In this document: one piece after another, positions 16,989 through 27,069 of the stretch | Numbering within the stretch: the stretch's first letter is position 1 | How the letters are laid out: each line of letters begins with the position of its first letter | From: Prochlorococcus sp. HOT208_60m_813O14 | GTDB lineage: Bacteria > Cyanobacteriota > Cyanobacteriia > PCC-6307 > Cyanobiaceae | NCBI GenBank assembly: GCA_002025945.1 | Contig: MWOO01000156.1 | Location: forward strand, 1 to 42,120 | Reading direction: 5' to 3' | DNA: 42,120 nucleotides | The notes under the pieces: model-generated | What the model saw: the letters and a program-made list of their open reading frames with translations, nothing else | What the model was told of the DNA's origin: nothing | Database searches by the model: none | Translations under genes and position numbers: made by a program

Positions 16989-18791
16989 TTAATAGTTAGC
17001 CCCAGTTTTCCGGTGATGAACTGCTGTTAAACTATCGGATTTTAATATATTACCGTGAAGTACTTCGGCGTATATTACCCAATGATCTCCACATTCCATT
17101 CTTTCTTTTACCGACGCATCTAACCATGCTAAAGATTCAGGAATTATTATTTGTTCATTAGGTGTTAATTCAATATTTAATCCTTCAAATCTATCTTCTC
17201 CTGGTGCAAAGGGTTTAGTGAATCTTTTTAGAGGCTCTTTAAAATCTTTTTCACTAAGAATATTTAATGCGAATGAATCTCCTATTTGCAGAAGAGACTC
17301 TACCGATCTATCTTTTGCAACTGCAATACTTAACCCAGGCGGAGAAAAACTTGCTTGACTAACCCAGGATGCAAGCATGGCTCCTTTGATATTATTCTCG
17401 TCTTTGCCTTTAGAGGCTGTCAGGACACAAAGTGAGCCAATTACTCTTCCAAGAGCTTGAAGCTTTGGATCCGTTTTGCTTGTAATCATTCCAGTATCTG
17501 ATGTTCTGGGTTTTTTCTTTGCTTTTTTTATGATTTTTCTTCCAAAGTGAGTGCCTATTTCTTCTAACTCTTTAATCTTTGGTTTATTTGGACTGAATTT
17601 AATCCTTATAGGGTCAAAACTAAACTTAAAACCACCGTCTTTTAATTTTGTTTCAAGTAAATCTATCGCCTCGCCGCTCCAGCCAAAACTGCCAAAAATT
17701 CCCACTGGCTTATCTCTATTACCCTCTGCTAACAATGTTCCTAGTGCACTAACTATTGGAGTTGGGGCGTGACCACCCAATGTAGGTGAGCCTATTAAAT
17801 ATCCATCAGCATTTTGGATGGATTTTACAAGTACATCATTAGGCGTAAATTCACAATTAATACTTTCAACTTCTACAGAGGTTCTATTTATCCCTTTAGC
17901 TAATGCATCACCTATTGAGGCTGTGTTTCCATATGCGCTTGCATATATCAGAGCGATTTTATGATTTTTGGTTGAGAGATTATCTCCCCATCTAACATAG
18001 TCATTTAAAAAGCTTTTTAAGCTATATTCAATCGCGGGACCATGTAATGGTGCAATAGTTTTAATGTCATAATCTGCAATTTTTTCAGTTATTGATACTA
18101 CTTGATTAGACATTGGTGCCATCAAACAATCATAAAAATGTTTCCTATCAATTTCTGTACTAACTCGATTTGTTTCAGACCAATATTTAGATGCAATATG
18201 TGCAGAGAAAATTTTTTCACTAAGGAGTATTTCTTGATTACGTTCATAAATTATCAGGCCACCAGGCCAACGTGCTGTTGGAATAGGAATTAACTCTAGT
18301 GAAATGTTATCTAATTCTAAATTAAGTTCTTTTTTGATTACGTTTATTTCAGGTAATTGACTTTCAATAAAGTTTTCTAAGGTAGGATTTCTTTGATTCC
18401 AAAGTTCGCTAATAAGTTTATAACCTGGATTAGAGCAAGTAATAGTTGTGTTTTGAAATTGTGTACTTATATTCTTTATCGTTTCAATAATTTGGGGATT
18501 AATATGACCAGAAATGAAGTTGATTTTACCTAATTTAAATTGATCGCAAAACCTAGAAATTACTTTATTAAAGGAATCTAAATATTGTTTTTCAGGTGGG
18601 TGAATAATAAAAAGTTCCTCATGACTTCTAATGAAAAAAGTATTAAAAGAGGTTCCTTTTTCAAGGTTAAATTCAAGTTCAAATCTTTCTTTATTTTGGT
18701 TTAAGAATCTTACACAAGAAAAATTTTCAGTAATTTCAAATTCTGATAAATTTTGATTTTCTGCAAGTAAGCCTATATTAATATCTGTCAT
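16989..18791 (-). CDS. flv1: Flavodiiron protein Flv1 (degenerate diiron site)
   Basis: A 600-residue cyanobacterial class C flavodiiron protein with a metallo-beta-lactamase-like domain (about 1-270), flavodoxin domain (about 275-420, ASAYGNTASIGDALAKGI) and C-terminal flavin reductase domain (about 440-600). With Flv3 it reduces O2 to water using photosynthetic electrons, protecting photosystem I. The usual HxExDH iron ligands are replaced (SGHINPQ at the equivalent place), as is typical of Flv1, so catalysis should rest on the partner. It sits 16 bp downstream of flv3 on the same strand, consistent with an operon. Confidence 0.9.
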   Translation of the reverse strand: MTDINIGLLAENQNLSEFEITENFSCVRFLNQNKERFELEFNLEKGTSFNTFFIRSHEELFIIHPPEKQYLDSFNKVISRFCDQFKLGKINFISGHINPQIIETIKNISTQFQNTTITCSNPGYKLISELWNQRNPTLENFIESQLPEINVIKKELNLELDNISLELIPIPTARWPGGLIIYERNQEILLSEKIFSAHIASKYWSETNRVSTEIDRKHFYDCLMAPMSNQVVSITEKIADYDIKTIAPLHGPAIEYSLKSFLNDYVRWGDNLSTKNHKIALIYASAYGNTASIGDALAKGINRTSVEVESINCEFTPNDVLVKSIQNADGYLIGSPTLGGHAPTPIVSALGTLLAEGNRDKPVGIFGSFGWSGEAIDLLETKLKDGGFKFSFDPIRIKFSPNKPKIKELEEIGTHFGRKIIKKAKKKPRTSDTGMITSKTDPKLQALGRVIGSLCVLTASKGKDENNIKGAMLASWVSQASFSPPGLSIAVAKDRSVESLLQIGDSFALNILSEKDFKEPLKRFTKPFAPGEDRFEGLNIELTPNEQIIIPESLAWLDASVKERMECGDHWVIYAEVLHGNILKSDSLTAVHHRKTGANY

Positions 18792-18807
18792 TTCAAAGAA
18801 TTATTTT

Positions 18808-20583
18808 CTAATAGTGATTAGCAACTTTTCTGTGATGAACTGCTGTCTTACATGATAAGTCAGAAACATTACCATTTTCAACAATTCCGTAAATTATCCA
18901 ATGGTCTGGAGTCTCAAGTCTGGAACTGACTTTACAATCTAAAAAGGCGAGTGAATCTGAGAGCACTGGTCCTCCTTCAGCGATGTTGCTTATTACATCG
19001 ACATCAGCAAATCTATCAGCTCCAGGGGCAAATCTTTTTAAAAAATGTCTGAACATTTTTTGATAGTTATCTTCTCTCAAGATATTCACAACAAAACCTT
19101 TCCCAACTTGCATATATGATTCAATAGCTCTATCTTTTGCTACTGCAACTGTAATACCTGGTGGAGAAAAGCTTGCTTGACTAACCCAACTTGCGACCAT
19201 TGCACTTTGTCTAAATGTTGAACCTTCCCCTTGGCTCGCGGTTACGACATATAATCCTCCACTTAATCTACCTAACGCTTTATCTAAATTTGAATCAAGG
19301 CTCTTCATAGAGGCAATATTCTTCTTTTTATTGATCAATTGACCTAAGTCAGTTCCAGCTTCTTCGAATTGTTGATAAACAATAGGATCTGGAATATTTT
19401 TGACTCTTAAGGGGGAGAAAGCTTCTTTTTGGCCAAGTTCTCTTAATTTATTTGCTAAGGAATCTATTGGTTCATCATTTCCACCAAATGCATCATAGAC
19501 TGCAGTAAATTGTTTTGGTTTAAGTGCTGCAAATAAAGTACCCAGAGATTCTTTTAATTCATTATCTGAATCCACTGGCCATGTGGGAATGACTACTGCT
19601 TTTGATTCGGAAATTAAACTTGTTAATTCTTGCGGGTCAGAAGACCTTAAATCAATTAATTGAACCTGTGCATCTGCTTTACTTATTCCATGAGATATCG
19701 CCTGACTTAGTCGATCACAATAACCATAGTCGCTTATATAGCAGACTGATACAAAATCATTACCTTTGCTTTTATTGCTACTCCATTCAAGATATTTCCC
19801 TTTCCAAAAATTGACCTGATTATGTAGCAAAGGCCCATGACCAACAGCTATTGTTTTTAATTCAGGTAGCTTATCTATTCTTTTAATTGCTTGCATAACG
19901 CTTCTGGCGTTTGGACCCATAAGGCAATCGTAATAAAACCGGAAATCATCGTATATTTCTTTTTGATCAGTGTCAAAAAATTCCTCAGAACAATAATGGA
20001 GTCCAAATGCATCACATGTATAGAGAACATGTGTGCTGTGATCATATGAAAATATGGTATCTGGCCAATGTAAATTTGGTGCACTTATGAATTCAATATT
20101 ATGTTCTAAACCACTATTAGGATTAATTCCGAGATTTAAAAACTCTCCACTCTTAACCTCTAGACGCTTAAAAGGAATATGTATTTGGTCTTCTATAAAT
20201 TTAAGAGCTAATTTTGATCCAACTACTGTGATATTTTTGTTCAATTTTAAAAGATTACCTATTAAACCAGAATGATCAGGTTCTGTATGGCTCGTAATTA
20301 AATAATCAACTTCTTGTGGATTTACTTTTTTCAGTAATTCTTCAAACCATAATTCCTCGAACTTTGCGTGACTAGTATCAATAATCGCTATTTTCTCGCC
20401 TTTAATAATAAAACTATTGTAAGTAGTTCCATTTCTTAAACCAAATTCAATATCAAATCTGCTGCGATCCCAATCCAAAGATCTTATGGCATGAGAATCA
20501 TCAGCAAAGTTTTTAGATTGAACCGTCAACTTGTTATTAATTTGTGCCAATTTAGAATTACTTGTCTGGGCAGAGGCTATCAT
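18808..20583 (-). CDS. flv3: Flavodiiron protein Flv3
   Basis: A 591-residue class C flavodiiron protein and partner of Flv1 in the Mehler-like O2 photoreduction. It keeps the diiron ligands: HTEPDHS (HxExDH, about residue 97-103), a downstream HWPD segment, and VGHGPLLH. A flavodoxin domain (about 285-425) and a flavin reductase domain (about 430-591, VASWVSQASFSPPG) follow. The N-terminal LDWDRSRFDIEFGLRNGTTY is characteristic of Flv3. It is the first gene of the likely flv3-flv1-reductase operon and divergent from alaS. Confidence 0.93.
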   Translation of the reverse strand: MIASAQTSNSKLAQINNKLTVQSKNFADDSHAIRSLDWDRSRFDIEFGLRNGTTYNSFIIKGEKIAIIDTSHAKFEELWFEELLKKVNPQEVDYLITSHTEPDHSGLIGNLLKLNKNITVVGSKLALKFIEDQIHIPFKRLEVKSGEFLNLGINPNSGLEHNIEFISAPNLHWPDTIFSYDHSTHVLYTCDAFGLHYCSEEFFDTDQKEIYDDFRFYYDCLMGPNARSVMQAIKRIDKLPELKTIAVGHGPLLHNQVNFWKGKYLEWSSNKSKGNDFVSVCYISDYGYCDRLSQAISHGISKADAQVQLIDLRSSDPQELTSLISESKAVVIPTWPVDSDNELKESLGTLFAALKPKQFTAVYDAFGGNDEPIDSLANKLRELGQKEAFSPLRVKNIPDPIVYQQFEEAGTDLGQLINKKKNIASMKSLDSNLDKALGRLSGGLYVVTASQGEGSTFRQSAMVASWVSQASFSPPGITVAVAKDRAIESYMQVGKGFVVNILREDNYQKMFRHFLKRFAPGADRFADVDVISNIAEGGPVLSDSLAFLDCKVSSRLETPDHWIIYGIVENGNVSDLSCKTAVHHRKVANHY

Positions 20584-20703
20584 AGAATAATTAGCTTTAT
20601 AAATTAACTTTAGTTATATAGAATATAAATTCGCGTGATTATTTTTGCGAAATAACCGAAATTACGCTTTTTCTTTAATTTTTAATCTTCTTATTCTTGA
20701 TAA
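20584..20703. promoter_or_regulatory. Divergent promoter region flv3/alaS
   Basis: A 120-bp AT-rich spacer between two divergent genes must contain promoters for both. I cannot assign the -10 boxes with confidence. Confidence 0.4.
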
Positions 20704-23365
20704 ATGACATCTCAACTAATTAAAAAAATAGTTACTGGAGATGAGATAAGAAGGGCTTTTTTAAAATTTTACAGTGAAAAATTACATAAAATTATCCCAA
20801 GTGCATCTTTGATTCCAGATGACCCTACGGTTATGCTCACAATTGCTGGAATGCTACCTTTTAAACCAGTTTTTTTAGGTTTAAAAGAAAGACCATCAAA
20901 AAGGGCTACATCTAGCCAAAAGTGCATCAGAACAAACGATATAGAAAACGTTGGAGTTACAGCTAGACATCACACTTTTTTTGAAATGCTTGGTAATTTC
21001 TCTTTTGGAGATTATTTTAAACGAGAGGCTATTCAGTGGGCTTGGGAATTAGTTACCAATATTTATCAACTTTCTGTTGAAAATATAATCGTGAGTGTTT
21101 TTCACGAAGATGAAGAGTCTGCAAAAATTTGGAGAGATGAAATTGGTATTCATCCAGATAGGATAGTGAAACTAGGTGAGGAAGATAATTTTTGGTCATC
21201 TGGCAAAACAGGGCCATGTGGACCTTGTTCAGAACTTTATTATGATTTTCACCCTGAAAAGGGTTTGCAGGATATTGATTTAGAAGATGGAGATCGTTTT
21301 ATTGAATTTTATAACCTTGTTTTTATGCAATATAATCGTGATCCTAATGGAAAATTGACAGATTTAAAATTTAAAAATATTGATACAGGAATGGGTCTTG
21401 AAAGGATGGCTCAAATACTACAAAAAAAGCAAAATAATTATGAGACAGATTTAATTTTTCCTATTATTCAAAAAATTTGCGAGATTGCAAATATTGATTA
21501 TTTTTCTTCAGATGATAAAAATAAAATTTCTTTAAAAATCATTGGTGATCATACAAGAGCTGTTATTCATTTAATTTCTGATGGCGTAGCAGCAAGCAAT
21601 CTCGGCAGGGGATATATTTTAAGAAGGCTTATTAGAAGAATGGTCAGACATGGCAGATTATTAGGAATAACAAATGAATTTTTACCTAATATTGCTACTG
21701 TCGGGATCAATTTAATGCAAAATAATTATCCTGATTTAAAAAATAATAATGATTTAATTTTGAATGAGATAAAAATTGAAGAAATAAGATTTAGGGAAAC
21801 TCTTGAAAGAGGAGAGAAATTGTTAGATGAGTTAATTTCTTCAGGGCAGAAATTAATTTCCGGTTTTAAAGCTTTTGAACTTTATGATACTTACGGATTT
21901 CCTCTAGAACTTACTGAAGAAATTGCTTATGAAAATAGTATCAGTGTAGATGTAAAGGGTTTTGAAGAAGAAATGAATGCACAAAAAGAGAGAGCTAAAG
22001 CTGCTTCAAGTAATATTGATTTGACATTAGAGGGATCATTAGAGCGAGAAATAGATCTTTTTAACAAAACTGTTTTTAATGGTTATAATTCACTTCTTTC
22101 GGAAGCTGAAATCAAGGGTATATTCATGGATTCAACATTAGTTAAGCAAGCAAGTGAAGGTCAGAAAGTTTTAATCGTTCTTGATCAGACAACTTTTTAT
22201 GGAGAATCTGGCGGGCAAGTTGGTGATATTGGAACAATTTTTTCAAAAGATGTAGAGGTCTTGGTTGATAATGTTATTCGAAAGAAAAAATGTTTTTTTA
22301 CATTATGGAACGATCAAAAAAGGAATACTAACTATTGGACAAAAAGTTAAAACTAATGTTTGCTCCTCTAATAGAGCTAAGGCTGCTGCAAATCATACAG
22401 CTACTCATTTATTACAATCTGCACTTAAATCAGTTGTTAATGAAAGTGTTGGACAAAAAGGTTCATTAGTAGCTTTTAATAAATTACGATTTGACTTTAA
22501 TTCCCCTAATCCTATTTCTAAAGATCAAATTTCTAAGATTGAGACTTTAGTTAACTCTTGGATTATGGAAAATCATGCTCTAGAAATAAAAAATATGTCT
22601 AAGAGTGAGGCTCTTGAAAAAGGCGCAGTCGCTATGTTTGGAGAAAAATATGATGATGAAGTTCGCGTTGTTAATGTACCGGGAGTTTCAATGGAACTTT
22701 GTGGTGGCACACATGTTAAAACTACATCCGAATTAGGTTCTTTTAAAATAATTAGTGAGGAAGGAATCTCAGCTGGAGTCAGAAGAATCGAAGCATTATC
22801 AGGCCAATCAGCATTAGATTATTTCAGCGATAGAAATGCTTTAGTAAATCAATTAAGTGATTTGTTAAAAGCAAATCCTAATCAACTTTTTGAAAGGGTT
22901 AATAATTTGCAAGCAGAGCTTATTAATAAGAATAAAGAGATACAAAAAATGAAAGATGAAATTGCATATTTTAAATATTCTTCTATAAAATCATCCGCAG
23001 AAATAGTAAATTCTTTTTTAATCTTAGTAAATCAGATTGATGGCTTAGATGGGAATTCTTTGCAATCTGCAGCACTTAATTTAACTTCTCATTTGGGAAA
23101 TAAAGCAATAGTGATTCTTGGGGGAATACCAAATCCAGAAAATAGAAAGTTGTTATTTGTAGTTTCTTTAGGCGATAATGCAGTAAAAATAGGATTGCAT
23201 GCAGGTAAATTAATTAATGAGATTGCAAGAATTTGTTCCGGAGGTGGAGGAGGAAAGCCTAACTTTGCTCAAGCAGGTGCTAAAGATATTGATAAGTTAA
23301 GTGATGCTTTGGATTATGCTAAAAATTATTTGCAAAAAACATTAGATAGTCATTCCGATAAATAA
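20704..23365 (+). CDS. alaS: Alanine--tRNA ligase, frameshifted in an A6 run
   Basis: Class II aminoacyl-tRNA synthetase that charges tRNA-Ala. The N-terminal catalytic part shows [30 protein letters not shown] and the GMGLERMAQ motif 3 region. The editing domain shows HTATHLL (zinc ligands, about residue 565) and CGGTH. The C-terminal part ends in [16 protein letters not shown]. The frame breaks at about codon 527 (22285-22291): in AAG-A6-TGT one A is surplus. With five A the join reads [16 protein letters not shown] and gives 886 residues, the normal length. Since alaS is a single essential gene, error or slippage is far likelier than loss. Its end overlaps speA by 16 bp, convergently. Confidence 0.93.
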
Positions 23366-25296
23366 CTACTTTTTCTGAGACTAATTTCTATTTGATCTAT
23401 TAATTTCCTTGCTTCTTCAATAGTTAATTTTTTTTGATCTATTGCTGATTCAGTATTAATTCTTATAGATTCAACCAAAGAAGCTGAACTGTAATCTAAT
23501 AATTGTAAAATTTCAGATTTACTGTCCTCTTTGATAATATTTTTGACCTTATAAGAATTATCTTGATTTATATCTATATGAACAACGTTTGTACTGCCAA
23601 ATAAATTATGCAAGTTTCCTAATGCTTCTTGATAGGCTCCAGTCATAAAAATTCCAATTAGATAATCTTTATCTTGCTCTGGCTTATGTAAATTTAGTAA
23701 TGATTTAATTTTTCCATCATCAATAAAGTTATTAAGTTTCCCATCTGAATCACAAGTTAAATCTGCAAAGTTGCCTTTGCAGAAAGGCTCCTCTAAGTGC
23801 CTATGTATTGGTAATATTGGAAAAATCTGATTTATTGCCCAGCTATCGGGAATAGATTTAAAGATAGATAAATTTGCATAATAAGTTGATGCCAGAGTTT
23901 CTGTGATTTCAGTTAAATCAGGGTGATTGATTTCATCATTATTCAGGTTATTAGAAATTTCTTTTGCGCAAGCCCAGGTCAGTTCTTCGGCATAAGCTCG
24001 TTCTGCTAAACTTAAAAAACCTAATCTAAAGGCAACTAAGCAATCTTCTTTAAACTTTTTTGCATCATTCCATAGTTCAATAATTTGAGATAAATTTATT
24101 TTTTTATTTTTAAGTTTTTTTAATTCATAGAAAGTTTCAAGTAAATTCGAAATTATTAATTGTTGATTTTTTTTATCAAAAATTTGTAGTTTGGAACTGA
24201 CATTGCTGGTTCCTAAGACATTAAAAATTAAAACTGAACAATGACTAATTATTGCTCTTCCACTTTCTGAGATGATGATTGGATGCTTGATATTATTTAA
24301 TTCACATGAATCTTTAATGGTTGCAACTACATCGTTAGCATAATTTTGAAGAGAGTAATTAGTAGATGTGTTGGAGGATGTTTTAGTTCCATCAAAATCT
24401 ATCCCTAATCCTCCCCCAACGTCGATATATTGCATTGGGGCTCCTAGTTTACATAGTTCAACATATATTTGACTCGCTTCTTGTAATGCGTCTTTGATCA
24501 CAGCAATATCACTTATTTGACTTCCTATATGAAAATGGAGCAATTTCATCTCCTTGATAAGATTTGCTTCTTTTAGTTCTTTTATTGTCGACATAATTTC
24601 TGGAATTGATAATCCAAATTTGGAATTATCTCCAATAGATTTACCCCACCTACCACTACTTTTACTTGATAACTTTGCTCTAATTCCTATCAATGGAGTA
24701 GCGTTAAGTTCTTGAACTGCTTGAATAATTCTTTTTACCTCATCTCGTTGTTCAATAACTATTATTGGATTTTTGCCGAGTTTTCTGGCCAAAGTAGCAA
24801 TCTCAATATATTTTTTATCTTTATATCCGTTGCATATCAATAATGAATTTTGGTTTTCAAGAAGTGCAAGGCCAATTAATAGTTCTGATTTACTTCCTAC
24901 TTCCAAGCCAAAATTCCATTTGCCACCAAACTCTATTATTTTTTCTAGGACATTTTTCTGTTGATTACATTTGACAGGAAAAACGCCTTGATAAATGTTC
25001 TTATATTTATAAGTTTTTATTGCTTTTAAAAAAGAGTCATGTAATACATTAATTCGATCTTTCAAGATATCATTAAATCTTATGATTAATGGAGGATTTA
25101 TTTCTCTACTTTTAAGTTCTTTGACAAGCTTAAAAAGATCAATTTTATTTTTAGATTTTATATCTTTAGTTACTGATATATTTCCTTTGGAATTTATAGA
25201 AAAATATTCATCTCCCCATTTGTCTATGTTGTAAGTCGAAATACTATCTTCAATAGTCCAAATATTCTTTAATTTTTTTGGCTCAAAATTGGTCAA
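23350..25296 (-). CDS. speA: Biosynthetic arginine decarboxylase
   Basis: A 648-residue PLP enzyme that converts arginine to agmatine, the first step of a polyamine route. The N-terminal alanine-racemase-like barrel holds the PLP lysine in [10 protein letters not shown] (about residue 103-112), [36 protein letters not shown] and [15 protein letters not shown]. The C-terminal domain has ESGRAI (about 343) and a cysteine motif region near CDSDG. Length matches SpeA rather than the shorter ornithine decarboxylases. It is divergent from ndk. Confidence 0.93.
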   Translation of the reverse strand: MTNFEPKKLKNIWTIEDSISTYNIDKWGDEYFSINSKGNISVTKDIKSKNKIDLFKLVKELKSREINPPLIIRFNDILKDRINVLHDSFLKAIKTYKYKNIYQGVFPVKCNQQKNVLEKIIEFGGKWNFGLEVGSKSELLIGLALLENQNSLLICNGYKDKKYIEIATLARKLGKNPIIVIEQRDEVKRIIQAVQELNATPLIGIRAKLSSKSSGRWGKSIGDNSKFGLSIPEIMSTIKELKEANLIKEMKLLHFHIGSQISDIAVIKDALQEASQIYVELCKLGAPMQYIDVGGGLGIDFDGTKTSSNTSTNYSLQNYANDVVATIKDSCELNNIKHPIIISESGRAIISHCSVLIFNVLGTSNVSSKLQIFDKKNQQLIISNLLETFYELKKLKNKKINLSQIIELWNDAKKFKEDCLVAFRLGFLSLAERAYAEELTWACAKEISNNLNNDEINHPDLTEITETLASTYYANLSIFKSIPDSWAINQIFPILPIHRHLEEPFCKGNFADLTCDSDGKLNNFIDDGKIKSLLNLHKPEQDKDYLIGIFMTGAYQEALGNLHNLFGSTNVVHIDINQDNSYKVKNIIKEDSKSEILQLLDYSSASLVESIRINTESAIDQKKLTIEEARKLIDQIEISLRKSSYLSE

Positions 25297-25418
25297 TTTA
25301 TGTCTTAGTGATTAATAAATGTTTTTGAAAATAACTCAAAACAATATCTTTTATTTTAATGATTACTTGCCAAGTTACCACCTAAAAGTTGAATATACTT
25401 AGAGTGATTATTAACTAA

Positions 25419-25877
25419 ATGACCAAAGAGAGAACTTTTATTGCAATTAAACCAGATGGAGTCCAAAGAGGATATGTTGCTGAGATTATTGGCAGATTTG
25501 AAAAAAAAGGATTTAAATTGGTTGGATTAAAGCAATTAATTCCCTCAAAAGATCTTGCGCAAAATCATTATGGAGTACATAGAGAAAGACCATTTTTTGG
25601 TGATTTAGTAGACTTTATTTCAAGTGGTCCTGCTGTAGCAATGGTGTGGGAAGGCGAAGGAGTGATTTTGAGTGCTAGAAAACTAATAGGTGCAACAAAG
25701 CCTCTAGAAGCAGAGCCTGGAACAATTAGAGGTGATTTGGCTATTGATATTGGGAGGAATATTATTCATGGTTCTGATGGAGAAGATACAGCAAAATTTG
25801 AAATTGATCTATGGTTTAACGAAGAGGAATTATGTGAGTGGGAAACTTCTGATTCGAAATGGCGATCTGAAAATTAA
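25419..25877 (+). CDS. ndk: Nucleoside diphosphate kinase
   Basis: A 152-residue enzyme passing the gamma phosphate from ATP to other nucleoside diphosphates. It has the family start ([13 protein letters not shown]) and the active-site histidine in NIIHGSDG (about residue 117). Complete, normal length. It converges on the thiO-like gene with a 3-bp gap. Confidence 0.97.
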   Translation: MTKERTFIAIKPDGVQRGYVAEIIGRFEKKGFKLVGLKQLIPSKDLAQNHYGVHRERPFFGDLVDFISSGPAVAMVWEGEGVILSARKLIGATKPLEAEPGTIRGDLAIDIGRNIIHGSDGEDTAKFEIDLWFNEEELCEWETSDSKWRSEN

Positions 25878-25880
25878 AAA

Positions 25881-26990
25881 TTAAATATCGAATCTATCTA
25901 AACTAAATTTTTCTAAAAAGATTTTTTCTATATTTTTGAGACTTTTATTTTGCACTACTTTCAAAAGCAGATCACTTGTTATTGCAGAAAATAAAACTCC
26001 ATTTCTGTAATGTCCTGTCGCTATAAAAAGGTTTTCAATTTTTGATTTCCCTATTATTGGTTTAAGGTCTGGCGTGCAAGGTCTAAATCCCCACCAATGT
26101 TCCATTTGTGGCCAATTAATAGCCTCTGGTAATAAGGAGCGAATGCCTTCTTGCAGCTGTTTTATTCCATTAGGAGTATTACCCTGATTAAATTTTGAAT
26201 CTTTTTCAACTGTCGCTCCAACGATAATAAGTCCATCATTACGAGGAACAAGATAAGTTTTTGGACCAAAAATAACTCTTTTCAAGAAATTTGTGGGACC
26301 TTGTATTGATAGCATTTGTCCCTTTACGGGAAAAACTGGAATCTTATTAAAAATTTTTTTACTCCAAGCTCCACTGCATATAATTGCTTTTTGGCAGTCA
26401 ATTTTTTTTAGTTCCCCAGTAGCACATAAAACAGTTGCTCCAGTAATTTTGTTTTTTTCTAATGACAAATCCTTTACTTCTGATCCTTCTTGAAATTCGA
26501 CTCCATGCAAGGAGCATGCTCTCTCGAGAGCGCGCATCAGTCTTCTTCGGTTATCTATTTGACCATCTTGTTCAAATAGTAAACCATGTTTCCAAATAGA
26601 ATTCATTCCATTAATTTCTATTTGAAGGTCTTTGTGATTTAAATATTTACCATATTCATAAGTGGGAAACTTTTCAAGATCTTCTTTATTTTTAAAAGGA
26701 ACTACTATGCCACATTTTTTTAAACCGCATTTAATATTACTATCTTGTTCAATACTCTTTATCCACTTTGGAATTAGACTTTGACTTTCTTGGCCAAATT
26801 TTAATAATTCATCTTCGAGCCCTTCGGCATGAGTAGCTAACATTCCTGCAGCAACAAATCCAGCTGATTCATTTCTGTTTTTGCTAAAAACTAAAACTTT
26901 GAAATTATTTCTAGCAAATTCATAAGCAATAGATAACCCAATAAGTCCACCGCCAATAATTAATATTGAATTTTTTGTTTCTTGTGTCAT
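25881..26990 (-). CDS. thiO: FAD-dependent glycine oxidase / D-amino-acid oxidase family (ThiO-like)
   Basis: A 369-residue FAD oxidoreductase with a Rossmann GGGLIGLSIAYEF (residues 13-25), the substrate-barrel region (VFPVKGQMLSIQGP) and a C-terminal RPCTPDLKPIIG ... ATGHYRNGVL. This pattern fits glycine oxidase ThiO, which makes iminoglycine for the thiazole of thiamine; other amine oxidases of the DAO family are possible. Divergent from gatB. Confidence 0.8.
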   Translation of the reverse strand: MTQETKNSILIIGGGLIGLSIAYEFARNNFKVLVFSKNRNESAGFVAAGMLATHAEGLEDELLKFGQESQSLIPKWIKSIEQDSNIKCGLKKCGIVVPFKNKEDLEKFPTYEYGKYLNHKDLQIEINGMNSIWKHGLLFEQDGQIDNRRRLMRALERACSLHGVEFQEGSEVKDLSLEKNKITGATVLCATGELKKIDCQKAIICSGAWSKKIFNKIPVFPVKGQMLSIQGPTNFLKRVIFGPKTYLVPRNDGLIIVGATVEKDSKFNQGNTPNGIKQLQEGIRSLLPEAINWPQMEHWWGFRPCTPDLKPIIGKSKIENLFIATGHYRNGVLFSAITSDLLLKVVQNKSLKNIEKIFLEKFSLDRFDI

Positions 26991-27069
26991 TTAATAATTA
27001 ATATTTTTATTTGTGTTTTGGTCCTCTTTTCCTTTATATCCAATAATATTAATAAAGAGACTTTTGATA

